Source of the DNA: an uncultured Bacteroidota bacterium
GTDB lineage: Bacteria > Bacteroidota > Bacteroidia > Bacteroidales > P3
Assembly (NCBI GenBank): GCA_902777005.1
Contig: CACYSB010000009.1
Location: forward strand, 1-64,000
Direction: 5' to 3'
DNA length: 64,000 bases
A program made the position numbers and the translations under genes. A model generated the notes under the pieces. It was not told the DNA's origin. It worked only from the letters and a program-made list of their open reading frames with translations, and searched no databases. Shown here piece after piece: positions 8,226-17,910 of the stretch; position 1 is the stretch's first letter; the number at the start of each line of letters is the position of its first letter.

Positions 8226-11200
8226 TTAGAAATTGTAAGACAGAGACAATCTTATAGTACGTGGTGAAGAATAGTTCCACGTGTTGTTACGGAGATAGAT
8301 GGCATATAGTTCACGATAGGCTTCCGGGTTAAGTTCATTATTAATAGACACCTGAGTCTCAGGATCCGTCAGGTAACCGTTATCCTCTGGGTTGCCTGTG
8401 ACACTGAACACACCGACAACATTGCGGATATTGAAGAGATTGTTGACAGTGACAGCAACATTGAGGAAGGTTTCTCTCTTACCAACCTTAATGGGCCAAG
8501 TCTTGTCAGCAACAATGTTGAAGTAAAAGCCCCAGGGCAGACGGGCGCCTCGGTAACTACCGACTATAGTGGAACGTGTGATGGAGTAGGCTCGTGTATA
8601 GGGGCGGCCTGACTGGGCAACAGCCATAAAGTTGATACCGAAGTTCTCAAGAAGTTTGACCTCTTTCTTACGCTTTTCTCCAGTTTCCTTGTCGGTAACA
8701 ACGCGGGTAATGGTGGGACCATTGTACTTGGCACCACTTGCATAACGGAAGTCAACATTGGCCTTAAACTCATGACGACGGTCATCACTGATAGGATTGA
8801 GCATCTTCAAGGTGGTGTAACCTTCCTTGATAAGTTCGGTCATCGTCGTGGTAGACAGACCGGTACCTTCAGCATACTGCAGTGTATAGTTGGCGTTCAC
8901 ACGAATATTCTTCGTCTGACGGAGGTCATAGGCCAACGTGATACCCTTAATAGTACGGAAGTCCTTGTTGTCATAGCTGTAATAGTTAGTGTTCGGGTCA
9001 GCACCTGCGTACTGGACCAACTGAATCAGGTTGCGCGTCTCCTTGTAGTATGCGGATGCGCTGACAGCCGATGACTGGTTGAGAGCCTGTTGGAAGCCCA
9101 ACTCATAGTTGGTGATACGCTCAGGCTTCAGGTTAGGATTGGTAATGGAAGAAATCTGGCTCATATAGAGGTAGCTCAAGTAGTTTGCCGACCAGCCCGA
9201 AGAAGGACGGCGAGCAATAATGTCGTAACTTGCCTTGAACTGCGACTTGTCACCAATTGGGAAGGAGAATGCAATACGGGGCATTGCAACAATCTGCGGT
9301 TTGTAACGTTCAAACACACCGTCGACATGCACCTTGCCCTCTGTAACAGACTTCTGACCAGCAGGAGTACGATACGGAGTCGGTCTGCCAGAGATACCAC
9401 TCACACTATTCGGAGAGGCCACCTGTGTACCGGTTGCATCGTACCAGTTACCTTCGGGATCACGATAACCCTTGATAGTGGGCAGAGAATGGTTGGTCTC
9501 ATCGGGCACAAAGTCCACATAAGGCACCCAATTATCTTCTGCACCAGCATAGATTGCATTGGTAGCAATATTGGAACCGCTTGCGATGCGTTCACGCAAT
9601 TGTCCGACAGTGTAAGATTCGTAAAGCAGATAGGGGTCTTTCATCACATACTGGTTACCGTCGAAATAGTCAACACGCACACCGACGTTAAAAATAAGGT
9701 CTTGGAAATAGAACTTATCCTGAATGTAACCAGCCATATATATGGGCGAGAAAGAAGGCAAGTTCATGTACTTGCTGTCACCGGGGTTAAAATACTCTTC
9801 AAGCGACCAGTTCTTACCATTGTACTTCTTACCGGTATGGTCATAACCGACATAAGAAACATAGGGGTTACCACTATTGATGAGCTCATTGGCCGAGAAC
9901 ATATTTATACCACCAGCCTCCACAAAATCTTCAGGATTATAACGGTCAATGTCTATCCATGCACGCGAAGCATCGTTACCAAGGAGACCTTTGTTTGCGA
10001 GATACTCACGGAAAGCAGCGTCGAACGGAGTCTGCTGCGATGCATCGAGGCGACGGTTGTAATCCACATAAAGCTGCGAACCGACAGTTCTGTATATGGG
10101 GTTGTCAAGGTCGAGCTGAAGTATATGACGGTTAGCATTCTGACGCATGAGAGTCCACAGGCTGTAAGCACTCAAGCTATAGGACGACTCCCAAAGCTGG
10201 TCATACTGGAAACCAATCTCAATTTCATGACCGAGGACGTCAGCGGAAGCTTTGGCCTGCAGATAGAGAGCGTCTGTCTGAGAAAGGGCATAACTGCCAC
10301 CCTGAACACCGACATTAGACAGCAAACCATAGATACTTCCGGGAGAGTCACCATTGTACAGACCATAGAACTGCTGGATATACTCTTTCATTGTGAGGTA
10401 TGGACGAATATCCCTAAACTCATCACTCTTGAACAACTGCTCATTGTAGTTGGCAAGAATTGGATTATATTCAGAACCTTCAACGTAAGTAACAACATCG
10501 TTCCAGTTGTTCTGAACCAAGGCAGTACGAGTCACACCATTGTAGTCAATAACCTTCTCTTCGTATGTACGTTCCTTTTCTGTTATAAACCTGCCTATAT
10601 AACCATACTTGAAAATATCATCAATCGTCTTGCCATAGTTCTCATTATACGACTTAGCCGTGGTGCGCTGCACCATACCAGTGAGGTTGTACATCACGTT
10701 CTTAATGGGAGAAGAAGCCTTTGCCTCATCCTCGTTGGAGACCTCAGGGTCACGGAAACGCTGGGTGAAGTCAACCGTCAATCCCATGCTCATGCCCTCA
10801 GTTACCGAGGAGCCTGAGAGTGGCATACCGAGAGGAGAGAGTGAGGCACTGGGCGAATGGCTCGCACTGAACTCACCGGTGAGGGTCAGGGTGGCATAAT
10901 CCGAGAAGCGGAAATCCAAAGCACCCTCCATGGCAACACCGTAGTACTGCAGATCGGGGACACGCGATGCATCACCGTCAAAGTCCTTCTTCGAAAGACG
11001 GGTTATCTCATGGAAGTCGCTGCCACGCAGGGTCGTCTCACCAGTGTAGCGTACTGCACCGGACACAGGATCATATGTAAGAGGCTTATTCTCTATCATA
11101 CGTACCTTTTCGTCGTTGACAATCTGGTAGCGATAGCCCTTCACACGGTAGAACGGCGACTTCTCGTACTGAGCCTGACCGGTGAAACGGAAGCCCACCA

Positions 11201-12014
11201 GCGTACGCTCCAGCGAAGAACCGTCACTGTTCTTGATGTTCTTCTTGATAACAGGACCAGTGAGGTAGACCATGAACGTGTTGAGCAAGCGATAGTCCAG
11301 ATATCCTTCCCAGCGCACCATACCCTTGAACTGGCTGGTTGGCGGTTTGAGGGTGATAATCTGGGTACCACCGATAGCCTCACCGATGCTGGCAGGCGTA
11401 CCACCGAGAATAACCTGAATCTCAGCGATAGCATCCTTCGGCACATTGACCGAGGTACGCTTACGCACGTTACCCTGCATGGTGACCATGCCTCCTTCAC
11501 CGCGAGCGGAACCGGTACCGCCGTCCGAATAGCCCACGCCACCGACGGCAGCAACGATGCTCTCAACGGAATTACCAGGCATACGCGCGATATCATCGCT
11601 CGACAGGCGCTGACCACTTTCTGCTGTACCAATCTCGATGACAGGTACCTTTTCCTCCACAATCTCCACTGCGTCAAGCACGGTGGCCGAAGGGTTGAGT
11701 TCGACGTCGACAATGGTGAAACCAGACGCCGTAACGTTGATACCCGTACGAACGTAGGTAGCATAACCAACGTACTTTACTTCGAGGTCATACTTGCCAA
11801 CAGGCAGCGGCTTGATGGTGTAGATACCATCAAAGTCGGTCACACCGACAAGCACCTGTTTGCCATCTTGCTTGGCAACAACATTGACAAAAGGCATCGG
11901 TTCCTTTGACTTGGCGTCAACAACCGTACCCTTCATCGTGCCCTGTGCCAAAGCGGATACTTCCGCTAAAAGCAAGAGTCCGAGTGTCAGTAGTACTTTT
12001 CTAAACATTCTCAT
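8226..12014 (-). CDS. TonB-dependent receptor with carboxypeptidase-like regulatory domain
   Basis: 1262 residues from the ATG at 12014; ATG 12008 is equally possible, and the ATG at 12059 would overlap the upstream gene. After a signal peptide (VLLTLGLLLLAEVSALAQ) comes a carboxypeptidase-D regulatory-like domain (GTMKGTVVDAKSKEPMPFVN, about residues 24-105). A plug region contains MPGNSVESIVAAVGGVG and an Arg-Gly-rich stretch, then a long barrel ending in SLSYNF. These proteins import large ligands or act with surface partners using TonB energy. The length exceeds the usual 700-1050 residues. No SusD partner is next to it; it is linked instead to a giant secreted protein and a PorV/PorQ-like protein. 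Substrate unknown. Confidence 0.88.
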   Translation of the reverse strand: MRMFRKVLLTLGLLLLAEVSALAQGTMKGTVVDAKSKEPMPFVNVVAKQDGKQVLVGVTDFDGIYTIKPLPVGKYDLEVKYVGYATYVRTGINVTASGFTIVDVELNPSATVLDAVEIVEEKVPVIEIGTAESGQRLSSDDIARMPGNSVESIVAAVGGVGYSDGGTGSARGEGGMVTMQGNVRKRTSVNVPKDAIAEIQVILGGTPASIGEAIGGTQIITLKPPTSQFKGMVRWEGYLDYRLLNTFMVYLTGPVIKKNIKNSDGSSLERTLVGFRFTGQAQYEKSPFYRVKGYRYQIVNDEKVRMIENKPLTYDPVSGAVRYTGETTLRGSDFHEITRLSKKDFDGDASRVPDLQYYGVAMEGALDFRFSDYATLTLTGEFSASHSPSASLSPLGMPLSGSSVTEGMSMGLTVDFTQRFRDPEVSNEDEAKASSPIKNVMYNLTGMVQRTTAKSYNENYGKTIDDIFKYGYIGRFITEKERTYEEKVIDYNGVTRTALVQNNWNDVVTYVEGSEYNPILANYNEQLFKSDEFRDIRPYLTMKEYIQQFYGLYNGDSPGSIYGLLSNVGVQGGSYALSQTDALYLQAKASADVLGHEIEIGFQYDQLWESSYSLSAYSLWTLMRQNANRHILQLDLDNPIYRTVGSQLYVDYNRRLDASQQTPFDAAFREYLANKGLLGNDASRAWIDIDRYNPEDFVEAGGINMFSANELINSGNPYVSYVGYDHTGKKYNGKNWSLEEYFNPGDSKYMNLPSFSPIYMAGYIQDKFYFQDLIFNVGVRVDYFDGNQYVMKDPYLLYESYTVGQLRERIASGSNIATNAIYAGAEDNWVPYVDFVPDETNHSLPTIKGYRDPEGNWYDATGTQVASPNSVSGISGRPTPYRTPAGQKSVTEGKVHVDGVFERYKPQIVAMPRIAFSFPIGDKSQFKASYDIIARRPSSGWSANYLSYLYMSQISSITNPNLKPERITNYELGFQQALNQSSAVSASAYYKETRNLIQLVQYAGADPNTNYYSYDNKDFRTIKGITLAYDLRQTKNIRVNANYTLQYAEGTGLSTTTMTELIKEGYTTLKMLNPISDDRRHEFKANVDFRYASGAKYNGPTITRVVTDKETGEKRKKEVKLLENFGINFMAVAQSGRPYTRAYSITRSTIVGSYRGARLPWGFYFNIVADKTWPIKVGKRETFLNVAVTVNNLFNIRNVVGVFSVTGNPEDNGYLTDPETQVSINNELNPEAYRELYAIYLRNNTWNYSSPRTIRLSLSYNF

Positions 12015-12045
12015 ACGTTTACATGTATAGATATTATTATTTTTA

Positions 12046-12420
12046 TTAATTTTCCGCATTGATATATTTATTGTTCAACACTGTCTGATAGATAACAGCC
12101 TGCCGCAGGTCGAACGCCGACTCATATACCTTTGCGTCCTGCTGCACCGGCTTGGGGCGGGCCGGAGCCTGCTTAAGCACCGTCTTGGGTGTCACATCAG
12201 CCTCGGGTGCCTCGTATGTAAAATAGGGCTGGGGCTGGGCAACAGCCTCTTCGGTCTCGACATTGTCGAAATCGAAGAAGCTGTCATCCTTATCCTCCTC
12301 ATCCTCCATGTGAGCAGTGCCGCTCGCGGAGTTGCCGGTTTCGGCCAGCGTACGCTTAAAACGTGCGAACAATGGCAGAACAAAACCAGCCATGAGAAGT
12401 ATGATCCACAATCCTTTCAT
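12046..12420 (-). CDS. Small single-pass membrane protein, unknown function
   Basis: 124 residues. One hydrophobic segment at the N-terminus (GLWIILLMAGFVLPLFARF) is followed by an acidic stretch (MEDEEDKDDSFFDFDNVETEE), a Pro/Gln-rich linker and a short helical C-terminus (ESAFDLRQAVIYQTVLNNKYIN). It lies 38 bases after the secDF stop and 31 bases before the TonB-dependent receptor start, all on one strand. I do not recognise the family. The position suggests an envelope role, possibly linked to SecDF or the receptor cassette, but this is only context. Confidence 0.65.
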   Translation of the reverse strand: MKGLWIILLMAGFVLPLFARFKRTLAETGNSASGTAHMEDEEDKDDSFFDFDNVETEEAVAQPQPYFTYEAPEADVTPKTVLKQAPARPKPVQQDAKVYESAFDLRQAVIYQTVLNNKYINAEN

Positions 12421-12458
12421 TATCTTATTTCAAACAACTGCTTGAACAATCATTATCT

Positions 12459-15400
12459 TTATGCCAACTCCTTGGTCTCTGGGGTTTTCTGCTTGCCTGA
12501 AATCTCATACACCACCGAGCAGGCGATGCAGAGCGACGAGAAGACGCCGACCAGCACACCGACCAGCAGGGCGAAGATGAAGCCGCGGATAACCTCGCCG
12601 CCGAAGATGAACATCATAAGCAGGGTCACAAAGGTCGTACCTGAGGTGTTCACGGTACGGGCCAAAGTTGAGTTGATGGCATCGTTCATGTGGGTGCGGA
12701 GGTCACGCTTCGGATAGAGCTTGCGGTACTCACGCACGCGGTCGAAGATAACCACAGTGGCATTGATGGAGTAACCGATGACCGTCAGCACAGCCGAAAT
12801 GAAGTACTGGTCGACCTCCAGGTTGAACGGCAGCAGACCGTAGAGCAACGAGAAGATACCGATAACCAGTATAGTATCATGTGCCAGGGCAGTAACCGAA
12901 CCGACACCGAAACGCCAGCTGCGGAAACGGAGGCCGATGTAAACAAACATGACAAGCAGACCGCCGATGACAGCCCAGATGGAGTGCATCAGGTTGTCGT
13001 GGGCTATGGTGCCACCCACCTGGTCAGCCTGGATAATACCGTACTGGCTGGTCTCGGTGGACTTGAAGTCATTGACCGTGATGGGAGCCTTGAAATACTT
13101 GCCGGTTCCGGCATACAGTTTCTCAACAATCTCGTTCTTCACAGCGTCGCCGTCCTCGGCGATTTTGTATTTGGTCGTAATCTTCAACTGGTTGCTGGGA
13201 CCATAGGTCTTCACCTCGGGGGCTTCCTCAAACTGCTTGGCAAGGTCGGAACGCACATCAACGGCGTTGACAGGCTGGTCGAAACGTACCACATAGGTAC
13301 GGCCTCCGGTGAAGTCGATACCGAAACTCAGGCCACGGGTGGCGAAGCTGGCGATACAGATGGCGATGGCAATACCGGCGATGATATAGAAGGTCTTGCG
13401 CTTGCCGAGGAAATTCACATGGGCGTTGCGCAGGAAGTTCTCGGAGAAGGGGAATGAGAAGTTGATTGCTTTCTTGTGCTCAAGGCGACGGTCGATAATC
13501 AGTCGGGTGATGAATATGGAGGTAAACAGGGAAGTGACAATACCGATGCAGAGGGTCACTGCGAAGCCCTGGACGGCACCGCTGCCGAACATGATGAGCA
13601 CCAAGCCCAGCAGGAAGGTGGTCACCTGGCCGTCGATAATTGCCGAGTAGGCATTCTTGAAACCGGCCTCGACAGCATTCGACATGCTGGCACCGGCACG
13701 GAGTTCTTCCTTGATACGTTCGTAGATGATGACGTTACCGTCGACAGCCATTGCCATGGTGAGCACTATACCGGCCATGCCGGGCAGCGTGAGCACTGTA
13801 CCGATGGATGCCAATACACCAATAAGAAGGAATACATTAGTAATAAGTGCTGCTACAGAGACCCAACCGGCGCGGTTGTAGAAGATAACCATGTAAGCGA
13901 GCACCACGACGAAAGCAAGAATCATGGAGAGCAGACCATTGCGGATGGACTCCTGACCCAGCGAGGGGCCGACCACGGCTTCCTGCACGATAACTGCGGG
14001 GGCGGGGAGCTTACCACTCTTCAGGATGTTGGCAAGGTCCTTGGCCTCTTCCAGGGTGAAGTCACCGGTGATGGAGGAACGTCCGCCGGCAATCTCGCCG
14101 TTGACGCGCGGAGCCGAATAGACCTGGTCGTCGAGGACGATGGCCACGCAGTTGCCGATGTTCTCACCGGTGATGCGCTTCCATTCGCGTGCGCCCTCGT
14201 TGTTCATAGTCATAGATATCTCGTTGCCACCCACGTTGGAGAAGTCCTGACGGGCGTCGCTGATGCAGCCGCCGTCGAGCAGAGCCGAACCGTCACGAGT
14301 GGTAATCTTGATGGCATAGAGTGTGTAGACATCGCCGCCGAAGTGCTCATCGGCCTTGGCCGACCAGAGGAACTTCACGGTGCGGGTGTCAAAGACCTTC
14401 TTGGCAGCGGCCTGGGCCAACATCTCGTTGATGGCCTCGCGGTCCTTGCCGGCGGCAAGACCCACGATGGGACCCTGCAGCGGAATACCGTTGTTGTCGA
14501 CATAGAGCTGCAACTTGGCAATCAGCGGATGATCCTTGGCGAAGCTCTCGCGGTTTGCGGTGCTGGCGCTGGCATTGTTGTTGTCGGCGGTCAGCTGGTC
14601 AAGCAGAGCCTCGGCGCTGTCTTTCTCTTCGGCAATGGTTTCGGCCTCGGCCACAGCCTCGGCAGTGTCAACAACCTCGCCCTTATTGACGGAGCCGAGA
14701 TATTCGTCGGCGGCAATCAGGTAGCGGGCAGCCTCGGTGTTGTCGTAGGTGAGCCAGAACTCCAACTGTGCGGTACCCTGCAGGAGTTTGCGCACGCGCT
14801 CGGGCTCCTTCACGCCGGGGAGCTCCACAAGGATGCGCTCCGAGGCGCTGAGTTTCTGTATGGTGGGCTGTGCAACGCCGAACTTGTCGATACGCTGGCT
14901 CAGCACCTGATAGGTACGGTCGTAAGCGCCAGCAGCCTCTTCACGGACGACTTTGATAACAGCGTCGTTGTCGTCGCCGAGCTTAATTTTGTCGCGGAGC
15001 TGGCCGCTGAAGTAGGAGGCAAGCTGCACATTGGGGTCGAGACCGCGGATAGCATCGTAGAACAGGGAAACGAAATCGCGGTTGGTGGTGCGCTTCTGGT
15101 TGGCCAGAGCAATGTCGATAGCGTGGTTGAAGAGGGTGTCCTCGGTGTGGTCGGCAAGTGCGCGCACAACATCGACGGTCGAAACCTCGAGCATCACGTT
15201 CATACCGCCCTTGAGGTCAAGACCGAGGTTGATTTCGCGACCCTGGCACTGACGATAGGTGTAGCCGAGATAGACCTTCTCGGTAGCCATCGAGTCAAGG
15301 TAGTGAGCCTCACTGGCGTTGCGGAGCGAGTCCAGGAGAAACTGTGCGTCAGCGCCATTATTTGCACGATCGGCAACAAATTTCTGCACCTGTTCACTCT

Positions 15401-15530
15401 TGATGTAGTTTTCAGCGTTCTTTTTGGCCTTGTTTTGGACACTGCTCGTAACCACGGTAAACGACAATTGGAACAAACATACCAATGCGAATGCCCATGC
15501 CAAAAATCTGATAAGTCCTTTATTCTGCAT
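12459..15530 (-). CDS. secDF: Protein translocase subunit SecDF (fused)
   Basis: 1023 residues, the fused SecD-SecF form common in Bacteroidetes. SecD signatures: GLDLKGGMNVMLEV near residue 102 and a six-helix region from about residue 510 (PSLGQESIRNGLLSMILAF, MAMAVDGNVIIYERI). SecF begins near residue 690 with GIDFTGGRTYVVRF and ends with its own six helices (FDRVREYRKLYP). SecDF uses the proton gradient to pull proteins from the SecYEG channel into the periplasm. A Glu/Ala-rich insert at about residues 285-330 is poorly conserved. It has a good promoter at 15577-15607 and heads the minus-strand run that continues through the TonB receptor. Confidence 0.96.
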   Translation of the reverse strand: MQNKGLIRFLAWAFALVCLFQLSFTVVTSSVQNKAKKNAENYIKSEQVQKFVADRANNGADAQFLLDSLRNASEAHYLDSMATEKVYLGYTYRQCQGREINLGLDLKGGMNVMLEVSTVDVVRALADHTEDTLFNHAIDIALANQKRTTNRDFVSLFYDAIRGLDPNVQLASYFSGQLRDKIKLGDDNDAVIKVVREEAAGAYDRTYQVLSQRIDKFGVAQPTIQKLSASERILVELPGVKEPERVRKLLQGTAQLEFWLTYDNTEAARYLIAADEYLGSVNKGEVVDTAEAVAEAETIAEEKDSAEALLDQLTADNNNASASTANRESFAKDHPLIAKLQLYVDNNGIPLQGPIVGLAAGKDREAINEMLAQAAAKKVFDTRTVKFLWSAKADEHFGGDVYTLYAIKITTRDGSALLDGGCISDARQDFSNVGGNEISMTMNNEGAREWKRITGENIGNCVAIVLDDQVYSAPRVNGEIAGGRSSITGDFTLEEAKDLANILKSGKLPAPAVIVQEAVVGPSLGQESIRNGLLSMILAFVVVLAYMVIFYNRAGWVSVAALITNVFLLIGVLASIGTVLTLPGMAGIVLTMAMAVDGNVIIYERIKEELRAGASMSNAVEAGFKNAYSAIIDGQVTTFLLGLVLIMFGSGAVQGFAVTLCIGIVTSLFTSIFITRLIIDRRLEHKKAINFSFPFSENFLRNAHVNFLGKRKTFYIIAGIAIAICIASFATRGLSFGIDFTGGRTYVVRFDQPVNAVDVRSDLAKQFEEAPEVKTYGPSNQLKITTKYKIAEDGDAVKNEIVEKLYAGTGKYFKAPITVNDFKSTETSQYGIIQADQVGGTIAHDNLMHSIWAVIGGLLVMFVYIGLRFRSWRFGVGSVTALAHDTILVIGIFSLLYGLLPFNLEVDQYFISAVLTVIGYSINATVVIFDRVREYRKLYPKRDLRTHMNDAINSTLARTVNTSGTTFVTLLMMFIFGGEVIRGFIFALLVGVLVGVFSSLCIACSVVYEISGKQKTPETKELA

Positions 15531-15576
15531 AGTTTATGTATATATTTATGTTTTTTGTTTACACTATTTTGAATGT

Positions 15577-15607
15577 GCAAAAATAATAAATTATATTGAC
15601 ATAGCAA
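15577..15607 (-). promoter_or_regulatory. Predicted promoter of secDF
   Basis: The minus strand reads TATTTTTGC (plus strand 15577-15585) with TTG at 15605-15607, separated by 19 bases. This matches the Bacteroidetes TTTG-N19-TAnnTTTG pattern. It lies about 47 bases before the secDF ATG. Confidence 0.65.
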
Positions 15608-15628
15608 TAAAAATATAAAAAAAAAGTG

Positions 15629-15637
15629 TACTTTTGC
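15629..15637 (+). promoter_or_regulatory. Predicted -7 element of radC
   Basis: TACTTTTGC matches TAnnTTTGC and lies 27 bases before the radC ATG. The secDF promoter faces away on the other strand within the same 134-base gap. Confidence 0.6.
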
Positions 15638-15664
15638 ATCAAAATTGTAGAATAACAGCAAGAT

Positions 15665-16378
15665 ATGGACAGCAAAAAAACTTTGACCGTCAAGGACTGG
15701 GCCGACGAGGACAAACCACGCGAAAGGCTCCTCTCCCAAGGCAAAAAGCAACTCACTGACGCCGAGCTGCTTGCAATCCTGATGCGCACCGGCGTACCGG
15801 GCAAGAGCGTCGTCGAACTGGCCAAGGAAATCCTCGCCTCGACAGACAACAGCCTCGTCACTCTCTCTCGTTTGGACTACAGTCAGTTACGCAGATTCAA
15901 GGGAATGGCGGGAGCCAAGGCTGCAACACTCATGGCTGCCCTTGAACTGGGCTGGCGCATGCACAGCGAAGCCGGCAACAGTCCAGAAAACATCATCGCC
16001 GACAGCAAGTCACTGTTCAACTACATGCTGCCCACACTCGCCGACCTCGACCACGAGGAGTTCTGGGCAGTATTTATGAACAACCGCAACAAAGTGCTTG
16101 GACGACAGCGCATTTCAGTAGGTGGACAGACCGATACCGGCGTCGATGCACGCATCCTCTTTCGCGCTGCATTAGAGGCCAAGGCCACCGTGGTCGCCGT
16201 GGCCCACAACCACCCATCCGGCACCCTCAAGCCGAGCACCAACGACCGCATCCTGACAAAACGACTCGTCGACGCAGGCAATCTATTGGGAATCAAACTT
16301 ACAGAACACATCATCGTAGCCATCGGCCCGAACGGAGTGCCAGACTACTACAGCTTCCATGACGAAGGTCTGGTGTAG
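15665..16378 (+). CDS. radC: RadC/JAB domain protein
   Basis: 237 residues. The N-terminal third has helix-hairpin-helix character (LRRFKGMAGAKAATLMAALELG). The C-terminal JAB/MPN domain carries the metal-binding motif AHNHPSGTLKPSTND, with both histidines and the downstream Asp. Despite the historic name, a role in DNA repair is not firmly shown; the fold suggests a metal-dependent hydrolase or a nucleic-acid-associated function. It is a single plus-strand gene between two minus-strand units. Palindrome copy B begins four bases after its stop, between it and the convergent folB. Confidence 0.92.
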   Translation: MDSKKTLTVKDWADEDKPRERLLSQGKKQLTDAELLAILMRTGVPGKSVVELAKEILASTDNSLVTLSRLDYSQLRRFKGMAGAKAATLMAALELGWRMHSEAGNSPENIIADSKSLFNYMLPTLADLDHEEFWAVFMNNRNKVLGRQRISVGGQTDTGVDARILFRAALEAKATVVAVAHNHPSGTLKPSTNDRILTKRLVDAGNLLGIKLTEHIIVAIGPNGVPDYYSFHDEGLV

Positions 16379-16381
16379 ATA

Positions 16382-16475
16382 CGTATCCGCTCCGTAGCCC
16401 CTCCGACTGTTCTACGACAAAAAACCGTTAAACAGTCGGAGCGAATACGGAGCGGAGTCGGAGGGGGTGCGTACC
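16382..16475. repeat. Dispersed palindromic repeat, copy B
   Basis: Left arm CGTATCCGCTCCGTAGCCCC (16382-16401) and CTCCGACTGTTCTACG pair imperfectly with AACAGTCGGAGCG, ATACGGAGCGGAGTCGGAG and GGTGCGTACC on the right. It fills the gap between convergent radC and folB. The 46 bases 16421-16466 match copy C (41292-41337) at 44 positions by hand count. It may act as a two-way terminator at this junction; no long T run is present, so this is inference. Confidence 0.85.
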
Positions 16476-16487
16476 GGCACTGACCTG

Positions 16488-16844
16488 TCAGGCGTTCAGC
16501 GTAAGCTCAACGCTGACGGAATCCATCTGACCGCCTAATGGCGGATTCATCTTGCTTATTCTCACCGTGATAGACTCCACGGCGGGGAACTTCTGCAACA
16601 CCGACTCCCCTACCCTGCGGGCCACGTGCTCCAACAGGTTGGATGGCTGCTGCATCTCATGTTTTACCACTTGATATACATCAAGATAGCTCACTGTGTC
16701 GGCAATATTGTCACTCACCTCGGCACGCGAGGTGTCGGTGGTGAAGCTGAGGTCTACGGTGAAATGCGTCCCAATGGCACGTTCTTGAACAAAACAGCCA
16801 TGATGCGCATAGAAGCGCATACCGTTTATCGCTATGGTTGCCAC
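16488..16844 (-). CDS. folB: Dihydroneopterin aldolase
   Basis: 118 residues, the usual length. FolB cleaves 7,8-dihydroneopterin to 6-hydroxymethyl-dihydropterin and glycolaldehyde in folate synthesis. Visible family features are GMRFYAHHGCFVQERAIGTH, containing the pterin-binding Glu, DTVSYLDVYQVV, LLEHVARRV, and the C-terminal RISKMNPPLGG with the catalytic-type Lys. It begins 9 bases after the pheS stop, so it belongs to the cyclophilin-pheS-folB unit. Confidence 0.93.
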   Translation of the reverse strand: MATIAINGMRFYAHHGCFVQERAIGTHFTVDLSFTTDTSRAEVSDNIADTVSYLDVYQVVKHEMQQPSNLLEHVARRVGESVLQKFPAVESITVRISKMNPPLGGQMDSVSVELTLNA

Positions 16845-16853
16845 GATGTTGCG

Positions 16854-17900
16854 TTAGATGATATTGTCAAACTGATGCAGGAAGCGGAGGTCGTTCTCGA
16901 AATAGAGGCGCAGGTCGCGTATCTGGTACTTGAGCATGGCCATGCGTTCCACTCCCATGCCGAGGGCGAAACCGCTGTACTCTTTGCTGTCTATTCCACA
17001 TGCTTCCAGCACGTTGGGGTCAACCATACCGCAGCCGAGGATCTCCAGCCAGCCGGTGCCTTTGCAGATATTGCAGCCCTTGCCTCCGCAGATGTTGCAC
17101 GAAATGTCCATCTCGGCGCTGGGTTCGGTGAAGGGGAAGTAGCTGGGACGCAGACGGATCTGGGTGTCGGGGCCGAACATCTCCTTGGCGAAATAGAGCA
17201 AAGTCTGCTTGAGATCGGCAAACGTGACCTTCTTGTCAACATACAGAGCCTCAACCTGGTGGAATATGCAGTGGGCACGGGCACTGATGGCCTCGTTGCG
17301 GAACACGCGACCGGGCGCAATAATACGGATGGGGGGCTTGTGGGTCTCCATGACGCGCACCTGGACGGACGAGGTATGGGTGCGCAGGGCTATGTCCTGC
17401 TTGCCCTCTTCCTTCTGGACGAAGAAGGTATCCTGCATGTCGCGGGCCGGATGGTCGGGCGGGAAGTTGAGGGCTGAGAACAGATGCCAATCGTCCTCAA
17501 TCTCAACCGATTCCTCCACAGTGAATCCAATGCGGGCAAAGATTTCCGCAATCTCGTTCATCGTCACCGAGAGCACGTGGCGGCTGCCACGCTGGCTGAA
17601 ATCGGCGGGCATGGTAAGATCATGGGTATCATTGAGTTCCTCGGCTTGTTCGACAAATGACTTGAACTCCTCTACCTTGGCTAAAGCAGCGTTCTTAAGC
17701 TGGTTGAGGGCTATACCCATATCCTTTTTCTGGTCGTTGGGCAGGGTCTTGAACTGTTCGAAAAGCTCTGTCATGACACCCTTGCGGCCAAGGAAACGCA
17801 CACGGAACTTCTCCACCTCGGCGGCTTTATCTTTGAAGTCTTCGATACGCGCGTTGCGTATCTCCTCAATGTACTGGGAAATAAGATTGTTCATTGACAT
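16854..17900 (-). CDS. pheS: Phenylalanine--tRNA ligase alpha subunit
   Basis: 348 residues. The alpha subunit, with PheT, charges tRNA-Phe in the cytoplasm. The N-terminal coiled coil (FRVRFLGRKGVMTELFEQF) contacts tRNA. Class II motif 2 is ALRTHTSSVQVRVME and motif 3 is GFALGMGVERMAMLKYQI. A CNICGGKGCNICKGTGWLE section lies before motif 3. ATG at 17894 (MNNLISQ) is an alternative start. It is spaced 10 bases from the cyclophilin gene and 9 from folB. No pheT is present in the window, so the subunits are encoded apart. Confidence 0.96.
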   Translation of the reverse strand: MSMNNLISQYIEEIRNARIEDFKDKAAEVEKFRVRFLGRKGVMTELFEQFKTLPNDQKKDMGIALNQLKNAALAKVEEFKSFVEQAEELNDTHDLTMPADFSQRGSRHVLSVTMNEIAEIFARIGFTVEESVEIEDDWHLFSALNFPPDHPARDMQDTFFVQKEEGKQDIALRTHTSSVQVRVMETHKPPIRIIAPGRVFRNEAISARAHCIFHQVEALYVDKKVTFADLKQTLLYFAKEMFGPDTQIRLRPSYFPFTEPSAEMDISCNICGGKGCNICKGTGWLEILGCGMVDPNVLEACGIDSKEYSGFALGMGVERMAMLKYQIRDLRLYFENDLRFLHQFDNII

Positions 17901-17910
17901 ATCAGAAGGG

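Noticed and set aside
9090..10817. 575-residue open frame antisense to the TonB-dependent receptor
   Set aside because: Composition is that of an antisense shadow and it lies wholly within the receptor barrel.
13476..15572. 698-residue open frame antisense to secDF
   Set aside because: The minus strand encodes all SecD and SecF motifs; the antisense frame has no signal, fold or family features.
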